This document shows positions 42,408-50,913 of a DNA stretch of 64,000 nt, in pieces. The notes under the pieces were generated by a model. The model searched no databases and was not told the DNA's origin. It worked only from the letters and a program-made list of their open reading frames with translations. The stretch comes from Microbispora corallina. Its GTDB lineage: Bacteria; Actinomycetota; Actinomycetes; Streptosporangiales; Streptosporangiaceae. Every line of letters begins with the position of its first letter. The first letter of the stretch is position 1. Location of the stretch: positions 1 through 64,000 of the forward strand of contig NZ_BOOC01000043.1 in assembly GCF_016863035.1 (NCBI RefSeq). Direction: 5' to 3'. The position numbers were made by a program, and so were the translations under genes.

Positions 42408-43886
42408 ATGGGGACTGCTGGGCAGCTCATCGTCAAGCGGTACCAGCTGGTGCGCGCCCTCGGTCACGGCGGGACGGGCATCGTCTGGGAGGGCCACGAC
42501 ACACTGCTCGACCGTCCGGTCGCCGTCCGGGAGGTGCTGCTGCCCGACGGGCTGACCGAGACCCGCCGGCTCCAGCTCGCCCAGCGCGTCGCCCGCGAGG
42601 CCCGGCACGCCGAGCGGCTGCGCCACCCCCACGTCGCCGCGGTGTACGACGTGGCCGAGGAGGACGGCGTCCCCTACGTGGTGATGGAGCTGGTCCGCTC
42701 CCGCTCGCTCGACGGGCTCGTGGCGAGCGACGGGCCGCTCGCGCCCGAGGCGGCGGCGCCGATCGCCCGCAAGGTGCTCGCCGCGCTCACCCACGCCCAC
42801 GCCCACGGCGTACGGCACGGCGACGTCCGGCCGTCCAACGTCCTGATCGCGCACGACGGGCGGGTGCTGCTCGCCGACTTCGGCGTCGCGGCGCTGGCCG
42901 CCGATCCCGCCTTCGCCCGGACCTCGGCGCAGCGGTCGCCGGCCCACGGCGAACCGGTCAGCGCGACGCGCGGCGTGGTGGCGTTCCTCGCGCCGGAGCG
43001 GGCCGACGGCGGCCCGCTCACCGCCCCGGCCGACCTGTGGTCGCTCGGCGCCACCCTGCACTTCGCCCTGACCGGGCGGCCCCCCGGCGCCCGCGCGCAG
43101 GAGGAGGTACCCGAGGCGCTCCGGCCGGTCGTGTCCGGCCTGCTGGCCCGGGACCCGCGCAAAAGGCTCGACCCGGAGGAGGCCAACCGCGCCCTCGCGG
43201 CCCTGGAGCCGCCGCCCACGCCACCGGCGCCGCGCGTCCGGGAGAGCCGGACACGCCTGCTCGCGGGCGTCGCCCTGGCGGCGCTGGTCGCGGGCGGGGT
43301 GGGCGGCTGGGCCGTGCTGCGGCCGCATTCCGGCGCGTCCGCCGTCCCGGAGCAGCCGCTCGCCGCGACCGCCGCCGTCACCCCGGCGGCGCCGTCACCC
43401 TCGCCGTCCCCCAGCGCCGCGCGCCGGCTGAAGCTGAAGTGGTACGCGGCGCAGGCGGGCTGGCGGGCCGCCGTGCCGAAGGGCTGGACCCGCGAGGACG
43501 GCGACTACGCCGTCCGCTGGCTCGACCCGCGGGGAGCGGCCCAGCTCACCGTTGAGGTGACCGCCCAGAGCGGCACCGATCCCCTGGGAGCGCTCCACGA
43601 GGCCGAGGCGATCCTCTACCCGACGGTGAAGGGCTACCGGAAGCTGCGGCTCAGGTCCACCACCACGCCGTACGGCCCGGCCGCCGACTGGGAGTTCTCC
43701 TGGACCCAGCGGAAGGCGTCGGCCCCCGACCACCTCGGCAAAGGCGTCGCCTACCACCAGTACCGCCGGGTGATCTCCACGCCCACGACGACGAGCGTGC
43801 TCACCTGGACGACCACGGCGGCCGACTGGGACCGGCTGCGTCCCACGCTCGTCAAGGCGTTCCAGATGTTCCAGCCGCCCGCCTGA
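42408..43886 (+). CDS. Ser/Thr protein kinase-like protein with altered catalytic residues (possible pseudokinase)
   Basis: This 492-residue protein has a Hanks-type kinase domain (residues about 10-265): glycine loop LGHGGTGIV, alphaC Glu, DFG and LAPE retained. The beta3 lysine is Arg (RPVAVREV) and the catalytic loop reads HGDVRPSN instead of HRDxKPxN. A transmembrane helix near residue 290 (LLAGVALAALVAGGVGGWAV) leads to an external domain of about 170 residues. Loss of the ATP-anchoring lysine suggests weak or no catalysis. It may instead scaffold or sense. It follows the sulfate operon by 53 bp and ends at a strong terminator. Confidence 0.88.
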   Translation: MGTAGQLIVKRYQLVRALGHGGTGIVWEGHDTLLDRPVAVREVLLPDGLTETRRLQLAQRVAREARHAERLRHPHVAAVYDVAEEDGVPYVVMELVRSRSLDGLVASDGPLAPEAAAPIARKVLAALTHAHAHGVRHGDVRPSNVLIAHDGRVLLADFGVAALAADPAFARTSAQRSPAHGEPVSATRGVVAFLAPERADGGPLTAPADLWSLGATLHFALTGRPPGARAQEEVPEALRPVVSGLLARDPRKRLDPEEANRALAALEPPPTPPAPRVRESRTRLLAGVALAALVAGGVGGWAVLRPHSGASAVPEQPLAATAAVTPAAPSPSPSPSAARRLKLKWYAAQAGWRAAVPKGWTREDGDYAVRWLDPRGAAQLTVEVTAQSGTDPLGALHEAEAILYPTVKGYRKLRLRSTTTPYGPAADWEFSWTQRKASAPDHLGKGVAYHQYRRVISTPTTTSVLTWTTTAADWDRLRPTLVKAFQMFQPPA

Positions 43887-43902
43887 CAATCCTTTCCTCT
43901 TC

Positions 43903-43930
43903 CCCCGCCGCGTCCGCACCCCGGCGGGGG
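43903..43930. terminator. Hairpin terminator after the kinase gene
   Basis: CCCCCGCCG pairs perfectly with CGGCGGGGG over a 10-nt loop, 16 bp past the stop codon. Confidence 0.8.
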
Positions 43931-43959
43931 TCGCGCTGTGCCATGATTCCCGATGAAAG

Positions 43960-43974
43960 TGACAACGGTTTTCA
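43960..43974. promoter_or_regulatory. Fur/Zur-type 7-1-7 box ahead of the CooC-like gene
   Basis: TGACAAC-G-GTTTTCA is a 7-1-7 inverted repeat with one mismatch, close to the actinobacterial Zur consensus TGAAAATCATTTTCA. A wider dyad, ATGAAA (43953-43958) with TTTCAT (43971-43976), overlaps it. It lies 24 bp before the GTG start and just before the AGAGGAG ribosome-binding site, so bound protein would block transcription. Confidence 0.5.
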
Positions 43975-43997
43975 TGACCAGACTAGAGGAGACTCTC

Positions 43998-44930
43998 GTG
44001 CGGGTGGCCTTCGTCGGCAAGGGCGGGAGCGGGAAGACGACGCTGTCAGCGCTGTTCGCGCGCTACGCGGCGCGGCGCGGTCCGGTGGTCGCGATCGACG
44101 CCGACATCAACCAGCACCTCGGCCTCGCGCTGGGCGCGGCCGAGATCCCGCGACCGCTCGGCGGCATGCTGACCGAGATCAAGGACTATCTGCGGGGGGA
44201 CAACCCGCTGATCCGCGACGCGGCGTCGATGGTCAAGACGACCCCGCCCGGCCGCGGCTCCCGGCTGGTCAGGCTCGGCGACCCGTTCTTCCCGTCCTGC
44301 CGGGTGGCGGGCGTGTCCCTCATGGTGACCGGCCCGTTCGGCGAGGAGGACCTGGGGGTCGCCTGCTACCACTCGAAGGTCGGCGCGGTCGAGCTGTTCC
44401 TCAACCACCTGGTCGACGGCCCCGGCGAGTACGCCGTGGTGGACATGACGGCGGGCGCCGACTCGTTCGCCTCCGGCCTGTTCACCCGGTTCGACCTCAC
44501 CTACCTCGTGGCCGAGCCGACGCGGCAGGGCGTCGGGGTCTACCGGCAGTACCGCGACCACGCGGCCGGCTTCGACGTGCCGATCGCCGTGGTCGGCAAC
44601 AAGGTCCAGTCGCCCGGAGACGTCGACTTCCTGCGCGAGCACGTCGGCGACGCCCTGCTGACGTGGTTCGAGCACTCCCCGGCCGTCCGCGCGCTGGAGC
44701 AGGGGCGGCCGTTCGCGCTGGGCGACCTCGAACCCGCCAACCTCCGCGCTCTCGGCGCGCTGCTCGACCGCCTCGACCGCCAGCCGAAGGACTGGGACAG
44801 GTTCGGCAGGCAGGCGGCCGAGTTCCACCGCAGGAACGCCCTGACGTGGGCCAACCGCGCCGCCGGCGAGGACCTGACCGCCCAGATCGACCCCGGTTTC
44901 GTGTACGGCCCCGCGGTCGCCGCGCCCTGA
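43998..44930 (+). CDS. CooC-like P-loop ATPase (MinD/ParA superfamily)
   Basis: This 310-residue protein starts at the GTG at 43998, seven nt after AGAGGAG. An upstream ATG at 43953 lies inside the regulatory box. It has the deviant Walker A VAFVGKGGSGKTTLSALFARY, then VVAIDADINQHLG and YAVVDMTAGADSFASG, as in CooC, the ATPase that inserts nickel into CO dehydrogenase. CooC's CxC metal motif is not obvious here. No nickel enzyme is nearby, so its client is unknown. The Fur/Zur-type box hints at metal control. Confidence 0.82.
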   Translation: MRVAFVGKGGSGKTTLSALFARYAARRGPVVAIDADINQHLGLALGAAEIPRPLGGMLTEIKDYLRGDNPLIRDAASMVKTTPPGRGSRLVRLGDPFFPSCRVAGVSLMVTGPFGEEDLGVACYHSKVGAVELFLNHLVDGPGEYAVVDMTAGADSFASGLFTRFDLTYLVAEPTRQGVGVYRQYRDHAAGFDVPIAVVGNKVQSPGDVDFLREHVGDALLTWFEHSPAVRALEQGRPFALGDLEPANLRALGALLDRLDRQPKDWDRFGRQAAEFHRRNALTWANRAAGEDLTAQIDPGFVYGPAVAAP

Positions 44931-44950
44931 CGCCGCGCCCTGACGCGCGA

Positions 44951-45010
44951 CGCCGCCGCTGAGCCGCCGCCGCTGAGCCGCCGCCGCCGTGACGCCGCCG
45001 TGACGCCGCG
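44951..45010. repeat. Short tandem GCCGCCGCTGA-like repeats
   Basis: Repeated CGCCGCCGCTGAGC units followed by GCCGCCGTGAC units fill the space after the ATPase gene. They are low-complexity and probably noncoding. Confidence 0.6.
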
Positions 45011-45128
45011 CCCGTTCGCGCCGCCGCCGCCGCTGTGCCGCCGGCGCCCACCGACGTCGCCTCCGCATCAGATGGAGGCGGTCCCCCTCGGAACCACCGT
45101 CATGTCCGTCCCTCGGAGAGGAGAACCC

Positions 45129-45515
45129 ATGTCACTGACCGTTCCCGCCGGACTGCTCGGCCAGGCCCGTGGAGGCGAGGTCGACGACGAGGCGTTCGTC
45201 GCCTGCGTCCGCGACTCGCTGCCGTACGCCTGGGCCGTCATCAGCGAGCTCGTCGAGCGGCGCGGCCGCACGGGAGCCGAGTTCGCCGACAACCAGGTAC
45301 CCCCGCCGGACGAGGCCGCCCGCGGCCAGCTCCTGCGGTGCCTGGCGAGCGACGCCATGCGCGGCGCCCTGGAACGGCACTTCGGCGTACGGCTGGCGTT
45401 CCAGAACTGCCACCGGGTGGCGGTGTTCCACCCGGCCGCCGCGGCCGCCCACGCCGAGTTCGTGACGCCGCGCGCCCAGATCCTGAACCAGAGGCCCGAC
45501 CTCGTCGACTGCTGA
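45129..45515 (+). CDS. SCO5389-family protein
   Basis: This 128-residue protein matches the conserved actinomycete SCO5389 family. It has GEVDDEAFVACVRDSLPYAW, EFADNQVPPPDEAARGQLLR, and SDAMRGALERHFGVRLAFQNCHRVAVF split over two blocks. The family is small, soluble and widespread in Streptomyces and relatives; no function is established that I know of. AGAGGAG precedes the ATG. Confidence 0.85.
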   Translation: MSLTVPAGLLGQARGGEVDDEAFVACVRDSLPYAWAVISELVERRGRTGAEFADNQVPPPDEAARGQLLRCLASDAMRGALERHFGVRLAFQNCHRVAVFHPAAAAAHAEFVTPRAQILNQRPDLVDC

Positions 45516-45540
45516 CCGGCGCCGGGGGCGGTGGCCCGGT

Positions 45541-46227
45541 TCACACCGCCCCCGGACGTCCCGGCTCGGCGGAGCCGAATCCCACCCGCCGGGCCCTGAC
45601 AATGGCCTGCCCCCGGTCGTCGACCCGCAACTTCGCGAAGATGCTGGAGACGTGGTTGCGCACGGTCTTCTCGCTGAGGACGAGACGGCGGGCGATCTCG
45701 GCGTTGTTCAGCCCGTCTGCCACCAGCCGCAGCACCTCGACCTCCCGGTCGGTGAGCTCGGGCAGGGGCCGGGCGGCCCGGCCTCCGGCGGGGGCGGCGG
45801 CGAAGTAGGCGAGGGCCCGCTCGGCGACACCGGCACCGAAGATCACCTCTCCGAGGTCGACGGTCCTGACCGCCCGGACGATGTGCTCCTGCTCCGCGCC
45901 TTTCACCAGATAGCCCCGGGCTCCCGCGCGCATCGCCGTGAACAGCGACTCGTCGTTGTCGAACATCGTGAGCACCAGCACCGCCACCTCGGGAAGCCGC
46001 CTGCGCAGTTCCCCGATCGCCTCGACGCCGTTCATGCCCGGCATGTCGAGGTCCAGCAGCACCACGTCCACGCCCAGGTCGGCGGCGAGCTCGACGGCCG
46101 CCCGGCCGTCCGCCGCCTCCCCCACGACGACCAGCCCGTCCACGTCGGCGAGGGCCGCCCGCAGGCCGTACCTGAACATGGGGTGGTCATCGGCGATGAG
46201 CACCCTGATCGGCTCCCTGTTCGCCAC
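45541..46227 (-). CDS. NarL/FixJ-family response regulator
   Basis: This 228-residue protein has a receiver (IRVLIADDHPMFRYGLRAAL, Asp59 in VLLDLDMPGMNG, Lys in GYLVKGAEQE) and a LuxR HTH (GLNNAEIARRLVLSEKTVRNHVS). The GTG at 46227 is one base past the kinase stop with GAGGGATGAG upstream, so translation is coupled. It is the output protein of the three-gene operon beginning at 48951. Confidence 0.92.
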   Translation of the reverse strand: MANREPIRVLIADDHPMFRYGLRAALADVDGLVVVGEAADGRAAVELAADLGVDVVLLDLDMPGMNGVEAIGELRRRLPEVAVLVLTMFDNDESLFTAMRAGARGYLVKGAEQEHIVRAVRTVDLGEVIFGAGVAERALAYFAAAPAGGRAARPLPELTDREVEVLRLVADGLNNAEIARRLVLSEKTVRNHVSSIFAKLRVDDRGQAIVRARRVGFGSAEPGRPGAV

Positions 46228-46228
46228 C

Positions 46229-48256
46229 TCATCCCTCCAGCCGCAGTGTCGCGAGGACCAGTGTGCCGCCGCCGCCGGCCGGGCCGACCTCACACGTGCC
46301 GCCGAGCTCGGCCGCCCGCTCCGCCATCGACCGCAGCCCGAGGCCCCGCCCCGTCCGCTCCGGCTCGACCCCGGTCCCGTCGTCCCGTACGGCCAGCCTG
46401 AGCATGCCCGCCTCGGCCGCCAGGCCGACCTCGCACACGCGGGCGTCCGCGTGCCGTGCCACATTGGTCAGCGCCTCCAGCGCGATCCGGTAGGCCGCGA
46501 GCTCGACCGCCGGGACGAGCGGGGGCAGGTCGCCGGACACCGTGACGGTGATCGTCAGCGCGCCGCCCGTCCGGGCCGACAACGTGTCCGCGTGACGTCT
46601 CAGGGCCGCGACGAGCCCGAGGTCCGCGAGCCCCTCTGGACGGAGGTCGGCGACGAGGCGGCGGACTTCGTCGAGGCCGCCCAGCACCTCGGACTCCAGA
46701 CGTCCGAGCAGGTCGGCCGGTCCCGAGTCACCGACGGCCCGGCGTGCCGCGCCCAGGCCCAGAGCCACGCCGGCCAGCGTGGGGCCCAGGCCGTCGTGCA
46801 GGTCCCTGCGGATGCGGTGCCGCTCCTCCTCCCGGGCCGCCAGCACCCGGTCGCGGGAGCGCCGCAGATCACGCGTGAGCCGGACGCCGTCGGCCGCAGC
46901 GCCCGCGTGCCGGGCGAAGTCGTGCAGGAGACGCTCGTCGGCCGGTTCGAGCCCCCGCCGGCCCTCGCGCAGCCCGATCGTGAGGCGCCCCACGTCCTGG
47001 CCCGCGTGCCGGAGCCGCAGGTCGACGAGATCGGCGGGCGGCTCGCCGTACCGGGACGCGGGGGTGTCCTCGCCCTCAAGGGTCACCGCCGCGTACGGCA
47101 GGCGCAGACCGGTCGCCACCGTCCGGACGATGATCGGCAGCACCTCGTCGGGCGCGATGGCCCCCGAGAGCCGGCGCCCCAGATCCGTGATCGCGGTGTA
47201 GGGGTCGCGGCTGCGCCCGTAGAGGAGGCGGTCGACGGTCCGCTGGACGAGCGCCCTGGCGGGCGACAGCCCGAGGGCGATCACCACCGCGGCGGCCACG
47301 GCTCCGGTGCCCCCGCCTCCGACCACGGTCGAGGCGAGACCGACGAACAGCCCGAAGACCCCGGCGATCAGGACGGTCAGCGCGATGTACACCAGGGTGC
47401 GGCCGAGCAGGCGGTCGGCCTCGAACAGCCCGTGCCGGACCGTCGCGACGCCCAGGGCGATGGGGAAGAACCCCCACGCCGCGGCGGGGAGCAGCCCGGA
47501 GTGGCCCGGGACCAGCTGTGCCAGCAGGCCCACGAGGAAGGGGACGAAGAACCAGCCGATGCGGCGCCGCTCGGGCCCGTCCGCCCGTCGCATGCGCAGC
47601 AGCAGTCCCGCCGCGCCCGCCACACCGCACGCCGCCGCCAGGGCAAGCGAAGCAGCCGCCACCGCCGTCAGCGCCGGTTCGGCCGCGCGAGGCAGGGCGA
47701 GGGGATCGCTCCACCGCGGGAACTCCTCCCGCATCGGCGCGCCGGACATCACGATCGCGGCCGTGCCACAGGCGACGGCGACGACCCCCGCCCACAGCAG
47801 CGGACGCCACCGCCGCGAGGCGACCCTCCCGTCGGGGAAGAGCGGGGTGATGAACGCCGCCGCGAGCAGCATCCCGGGGAACCACACGTAGCCCCCGATG
47901 AAGGCGGCCACGGCCGCGAGCGGCGGCGGCGGAGTCCGCTGCGCGTACTGCGCGCCGAGCACGGACAGCCCCTGGAGCTGTCCCTCCGCGACGAGGATCC
48001 AGCCCAGCGCGTGGCCCGGCCGGCCCCGCACGACAACGGCGCCGGCGGCGCCGAAGGACACGGCCACGACGGCCCCGGTCACCTCGTTCGCCGCGACAAG
48101 CCGCGCCGGCGTCTGCCCGTTCACCCGCGCGAGGACGGCCCACAGCAGCGCCTCGACCACGGCGGCGACGCCGAGGGACAGGGCCACGGTGGACCGGGCG
48201 GCCCGGCGGCCGGCGTCCGCGTGGACGGCGACCGCCGCCGGGCCGATAGAGGTCAT
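46229..48256 (-). CDS. Multi-pass sensor histidine kinase with GAF-like domain
   Basis: This 675-residue kinase has nine or so hydrophobic segments in the first 345 residues. A linker (LVQRTVDRLLYGRSRDPYTAITDLGRRL split) and GAF-like region follow (RTVATGLRLPYAAVTLEGE). Then come HisKA_3 (RRDLHDGLGPTLAGVALG, His487) and HATPase_c (ALTNVARHADA, VRDDGTGV, GRGLGLRSMAERAAELGG). The wide membrane domain suggests sensing of membrane or hydrophobic ligands. The ATG overlaps the upstream gene's stop as ATGA; the response regulator follows. Confidence 0.9.
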   Translation of the reverse strand: MTSIGPAAVAVHADAGRRAARSTVALSLGVAAVVEALLWAVLARVNGQTPARLVAANEVTGAVVAVSFGAAGAVVVRGRPGHALGWILVAEGQLQGLSVLGAQYAQRTPPPPLAAVAAFIGGYVWFPGMLLAAAFITPLFPDGRVASRRWRPLLWAGVVAVACGTAAIVMSGAPMREEFPRWSDPLALPRAAEPALTAVAAASLALAAACGVAGAAGLLLRMRRADGPERRRIGWFFVPFLVGLLAQLVPGHSGLLPAAAWGFFPIALGVATVRHGLFEADRLLGRTLVYIALTVLIAGVFGLFVGLASTVVGGGGTGAVAAAVVIALGLSPARALVQRTVDRLLYGRSRDPYTAITDLGRRLSGAIAPDEVLPIIVRTVATGLRLPYAAVTLEGEDTPASRYGEPPADLVDLRLRHAGQDVGRLTIGLREGRRGLEPADERLLHDFARHAGAAADGVRLTRDLRRSRDRVLAAREEERHRIRRDLHDGLGPTLAGVALGLGAARRAVGDSGPADLLGRLESEVLGGLDEVRRLVADLRPEGLADLGLVAALRRHADTLSARTGGALTITVTVSGDLPPLVPAVELAAYRIALEALTNVARHADARVCEVGLAAEAGMLRLAVRDDGTGVEPERTGRGLGLRSMAERAAELGGTCEVGPAGGGGTLVLATLRLEG

Positions 48257-48951
48257 GGCCGCTCCGTCACGCCGCCGCGGCCGTCCGAATCGTCCGCCAC
48301 GGGCGTGCGCAGCAGCGCCGCCGCCATCCAGACCAGTCCCGCGGCCGCGATCAGCGTGCTCGGGAACGGCGGGTCCGCCAGTTGCGTCAGCTGGAAGGCG
48401 ACCAGCAGTGCCGCGGCCGCCCGGGGGAGGGCGCGGGAGCGCCATACGGCCGCCATCATCACGACGATACCGACGAAGGCCCCGGCGAAGAACATCACCG
48501 TGAAGACCGTTCCCGGCAGCGACCCGTCGGGGCCGTCGCCCAGCGCCGCCGAGAACGCCGCGGCGTCGATCTTTCCGCTCCGGGCCACCATCTGGGCGGC
48601 CATCTCCACCCCGGCGATCATGGCCTGCCCCGTGAGCCCGAGGACCAGGAGCACGGCCCCGGCCCAGGCGAGCCGCGGAGACCGGCGGCGGGACAGCAGC
48701 AACCAGACGGCGGTCGCGCCGAGCAGGCAGGGCGTCGCGAGCATGTCGGCCGTGAGGGCGATCCCGGCCTGGCCGGGGTGGGCGGCGGTCCAGGCCGACG
48801 AGGCCGCGCCGTCGAGATCCGGCTCGATGAGGTCGGCGGCGGCCCACAGCAGCCCGGACAGGGCCAGGGTCGTCGCGCCGGCGACGCGGGCGGCGCCGTT
48901 CCAGGTGGCGGCGGGCGAGATCGTTCGGACGGGAGTGTCGAGAGATGTCAT
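48253..48951 (-). CDS. Polytopic membrane protein in the two-component operon
   Basis: This 232-residue protein has about six hydrophobic helices (for example VAGATTLALSGLLWAAADL and FTVMFFAGAFVGIVVMMAAV). It has no catalytic motif that I recognise. GGAG lies 5 nt before the ATG. Overlap with the kinase gene (ATGA) implies a shared role, perhaps as an accessory sensor or inhibitor of the kinase (inferred). Confidence 0.75.
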   Translation of the reverse strand: MTSLDTPVRTISPAATWNGAARVAGATTLALSGLLWAAADLIEPDLDGAASSAWTAAHPGQAGIALTADMLATPCLLGATAVWLLLSRRRSPRLAWAGAVLLVLGLTGQAMIAGVEMAAQMVARSGKIDAAAFSAALGDGPDGSLPGTVFTVMFFAGAFVGIVVMMAAVWRSRALPRAAAALLVAFQLTQLADPPFPSTLIAAAGLVWMAAALLRTPVADDSDGRGGVTERP

Positions 48952-49061
48952 GGGAGCTCCGTTCGCGACGGCCGTGGTCCGGCCGAGTGGCAGAACGGTC
49001 CACCGGGACCTGTCCCGGCCACATCGGCCCGGTGTCCCGTCCCGGGCCGGGAGCGCGCCGC

Positions 49062-50075
49062 TCAGGCGGAGCGCAGGGCCGGGAGCACCTCGGCCCCGAG
49101 GCGCGCGACGGTCTCCAGCGTGCGGGCGGGCGAGCCCGTGCCCTCGACCATCAGCACGAGGTGCCGCAGCCCGGTCCTCGCCACCGTCGCGCGCATCTTC
49201 TCCACGCAGTGCTCCGGCGAGCCCACCGGGTGGATCCGGCACAGCAGGTCCACGTACGCGGGGACGTCGCGCCGCGGCCGCGGACGCCCGTCGACCGGCA
49301 CGTAACCGGCGAGCCCCGGCTCGAGCCACCGCGGCAGCGCCTCCTTCAGCTCCCGTACGGCCCTGGCGGTGCTGTCGGCCACGTGGCAGACGGCGGCGGC
49401 GATGTGCGCGGGCCGGGCGTCCTCCTCCCGGAGGTGCGGGGGCCTGCCGACGCCCTCGCGGCCCTCGTCGTAACGGGCGACCATGTCCGCCTTCTCCTCG
49501 TCGCCGACGTGCATGCCGAGCAGCATGGGCAGTCCGCGCCGGGCGGCGAGGCGCGCGGTGGCGTCCGAGGTGCAGGCGACGACGGGCGACATCCGGGCCG
49601 GCGGCACCACGGGGACCTCGCGGAAGCGGAAGAAGTCGCCGTCCGCCGACACCGGCCTTCCGGAGAGCGCCTCGCACAGCAGGTCGAGCGCCTCCGGGAA
49701 GCCTCTCTCGTACCGGGCGAGCCCGGTGCCGAAGACCTCCAGCTCCAGCCACGGCCCGCCGCGTCCCACCCCGAGCCTGAACCTGCCGCCCGACGCGTGG
49801 TGCAGCACGGCCGCCTGCTCGGCGAGCGCCACGGGGTGCTGGGCCGGCAGCACGCTGACCGCGGTCCCGACCGTGATCCGCGAGGTGCGGCCCAGCGCGA
49901 CGGCGGCGAGCGTGACCGCCGAGGGGCAGACGCCGTACGTCATGAAGTGGTGCTCGGCGATCCAGGCGTCGTCGAACCCGGCGCGCTCCGCCGCCTCGAC
50001 CACCTCCACCGTGTGGCGGAGCACGTCCCCGGGGTCGGTGCCCGGGAACCCGGCCGCGATCAGGAAGACACCCAC
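49062..50075 (-). CDS. LLM class flavin-dependent oxidoreductase
   Basis: This 337-residue protein has the luciferase-like TIM barrel: GFDDAWIAEHHFMTYGVCPSAV split, RITVGTAVSVLPAQHPVALAEQ, GRFRLGVGRGGPWLELEVFG. Members use FMNH2 or F420H2 for monooxygenation or reduction; the substrate is unknown. I chose the GTG at 50075, 12 nt past the SDR stop, because the fold begins right there. No Shine-Dalgarno is clear, so coupling to the SDR gene is likely. The two flavin/NAD enzymes may act in one pathway. Confidence 0.88.
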   Translation of the reverse strand: MGVFLIAAGFPGTDPGDVLRHTVEVVEAAERAGFDDAWIAEHHFMTYGVCPSAVTLAAVALGRTSRITVGTAVSVLPAQHPVALAEQAAVLHHASGGRFRLGVGRGGPWLELEVFGTGLARYERGFPEALDLLCEALSGRPVSADGDFFRFREVPVVPPARMSPVVACTSDATARLAARRGLPMLLGMHVGDEEKADMVARYDEGREGVGRPPHLREEDARPAHIAAAVCHVADSTARAVRELKEALPRWLEPGLAGYVPVDGRPRPRRDVPAYVDLLCRIHPVGSPEHCVEKMRATVARTGLRHLVLMVEGTGSPARTLETVARLGAEVLPALRSA

Positions 50076-50086
50076 CCGAAGGGGGC

Positions 50087-50845
50087 TCAGCGCGCGCCCC
50101 CGTTGACGTAGACGGTCTGGCCGCTGACGTACGACGCGTCGTCGGAGGCGAGGAAGGCGACGACGGCCGCGATCTCCGTGGGCTGGCCCACCCGGCGCAG
50201 CGGGATGGCCTGCGCGGCGGCCGCCTGGTGCTCCTCGGGCGTCACGCCCACCCGTACGGCCGTGGCCTCGGTCATGGGCGTGGCGACGTAGCCGGGCGCG
50301 ACCGCGTTGACCCGCACGCCGAACGGCCCGAGCTCGAGGGCGAGCGTCGCGGTGAGCCCCTGGATGCCGGCCTTGGCGGCGGCGTAGTTGGCCTGGCCGC
50401 GGTTGCCCAGCGCCGACCGGCTCGACATGTTGACCACCGCGCCCGACCGCTGGTCGACCATGTGCTTCTGCACGGCCCGCGTCATCAGGAAGGCGCTCTT
50501 GAGGTTGACGTCGATCACCTTGTCCCAGTCGTCCTCGGACATCCGGAACAGCAGGTTGTCGCGGGTGATGCCGGCGTTGTTGACGAGCACGTCGATCCGG
50601 CCGAACTCGGTGACGACGTCGGACACGAGCGCCTCCACCTGGCCGGAGTCCGAGACGTCGCATCCGAAGGCGGCGGCGCTGCCGCCCGTGACCGCGATCT
50701 CGTCGATGATCGAGGCGCAGCGGGCGGCCGTCAGGTCGACGCAGCCCACGACGGCCCCCTCCGTCGCCAGCCGCCGCGCCGTCGCGGCGCCGATGCCCCG
50801 CGCCGCGCCCGTGACCAGCGCGTACTTGCCGGTGAACCTGGACAT
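50087..50845 (-). CDS. SDR-family oxidoreductase (FabG-like)
   Basis: This 252-residue protein has the classical short-chain dehydrogenase features: TGAARGIGAATA cofactor motif, VLVNNAGITRDN, and the Ser/Tyr/Lys triad in MSSRSALGNRGQANYAAAK. It ends in YVSGQTVYVNGG, as in 3-oxoacyl-ACP reductases. The start is the ATG at 50845 with a GGAGGG ribosome-binding site; a longer frame to 50917 lacks one. It is upstream of the LLM oxidoreductase in the same operon. Confidence 0.92.
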   Translation of the reverse strand: MSRFTGKYALVTGAARGIGAATARRLATEGAVVGCVDLTAARCASIIDEIAVTGGSAAAFGCDVSDSGQVEALVSDVVTEFGRIDVLVNNAGITRDNLLFRMSEDDWDKVIDVNLKSAFLMTRAVQKHMVDQRSGAVVNMSSRSALGNRGQANYAAAKAGIQGLTATLALELGPFGVRVNAVAPGYVATPMTEATAVRVGVTPEEHQAAAAQAIPLRRVGQPTEIAAVVAFLASDDASYVSGQTVYVNGGAR

Positions 50846-50913
50846 GACAAAGCCCTCCTCGCCCCGAAGCCCGATCACGCAGAAACCTACTCCCCGCGAC
50901 CGCCGCGGTGCCG

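Noticed and set aside
44951-45010. GCC-rich tandem units as a CRISPR-like array
   Set aside because: Units are short, irregular and without unique spacers.
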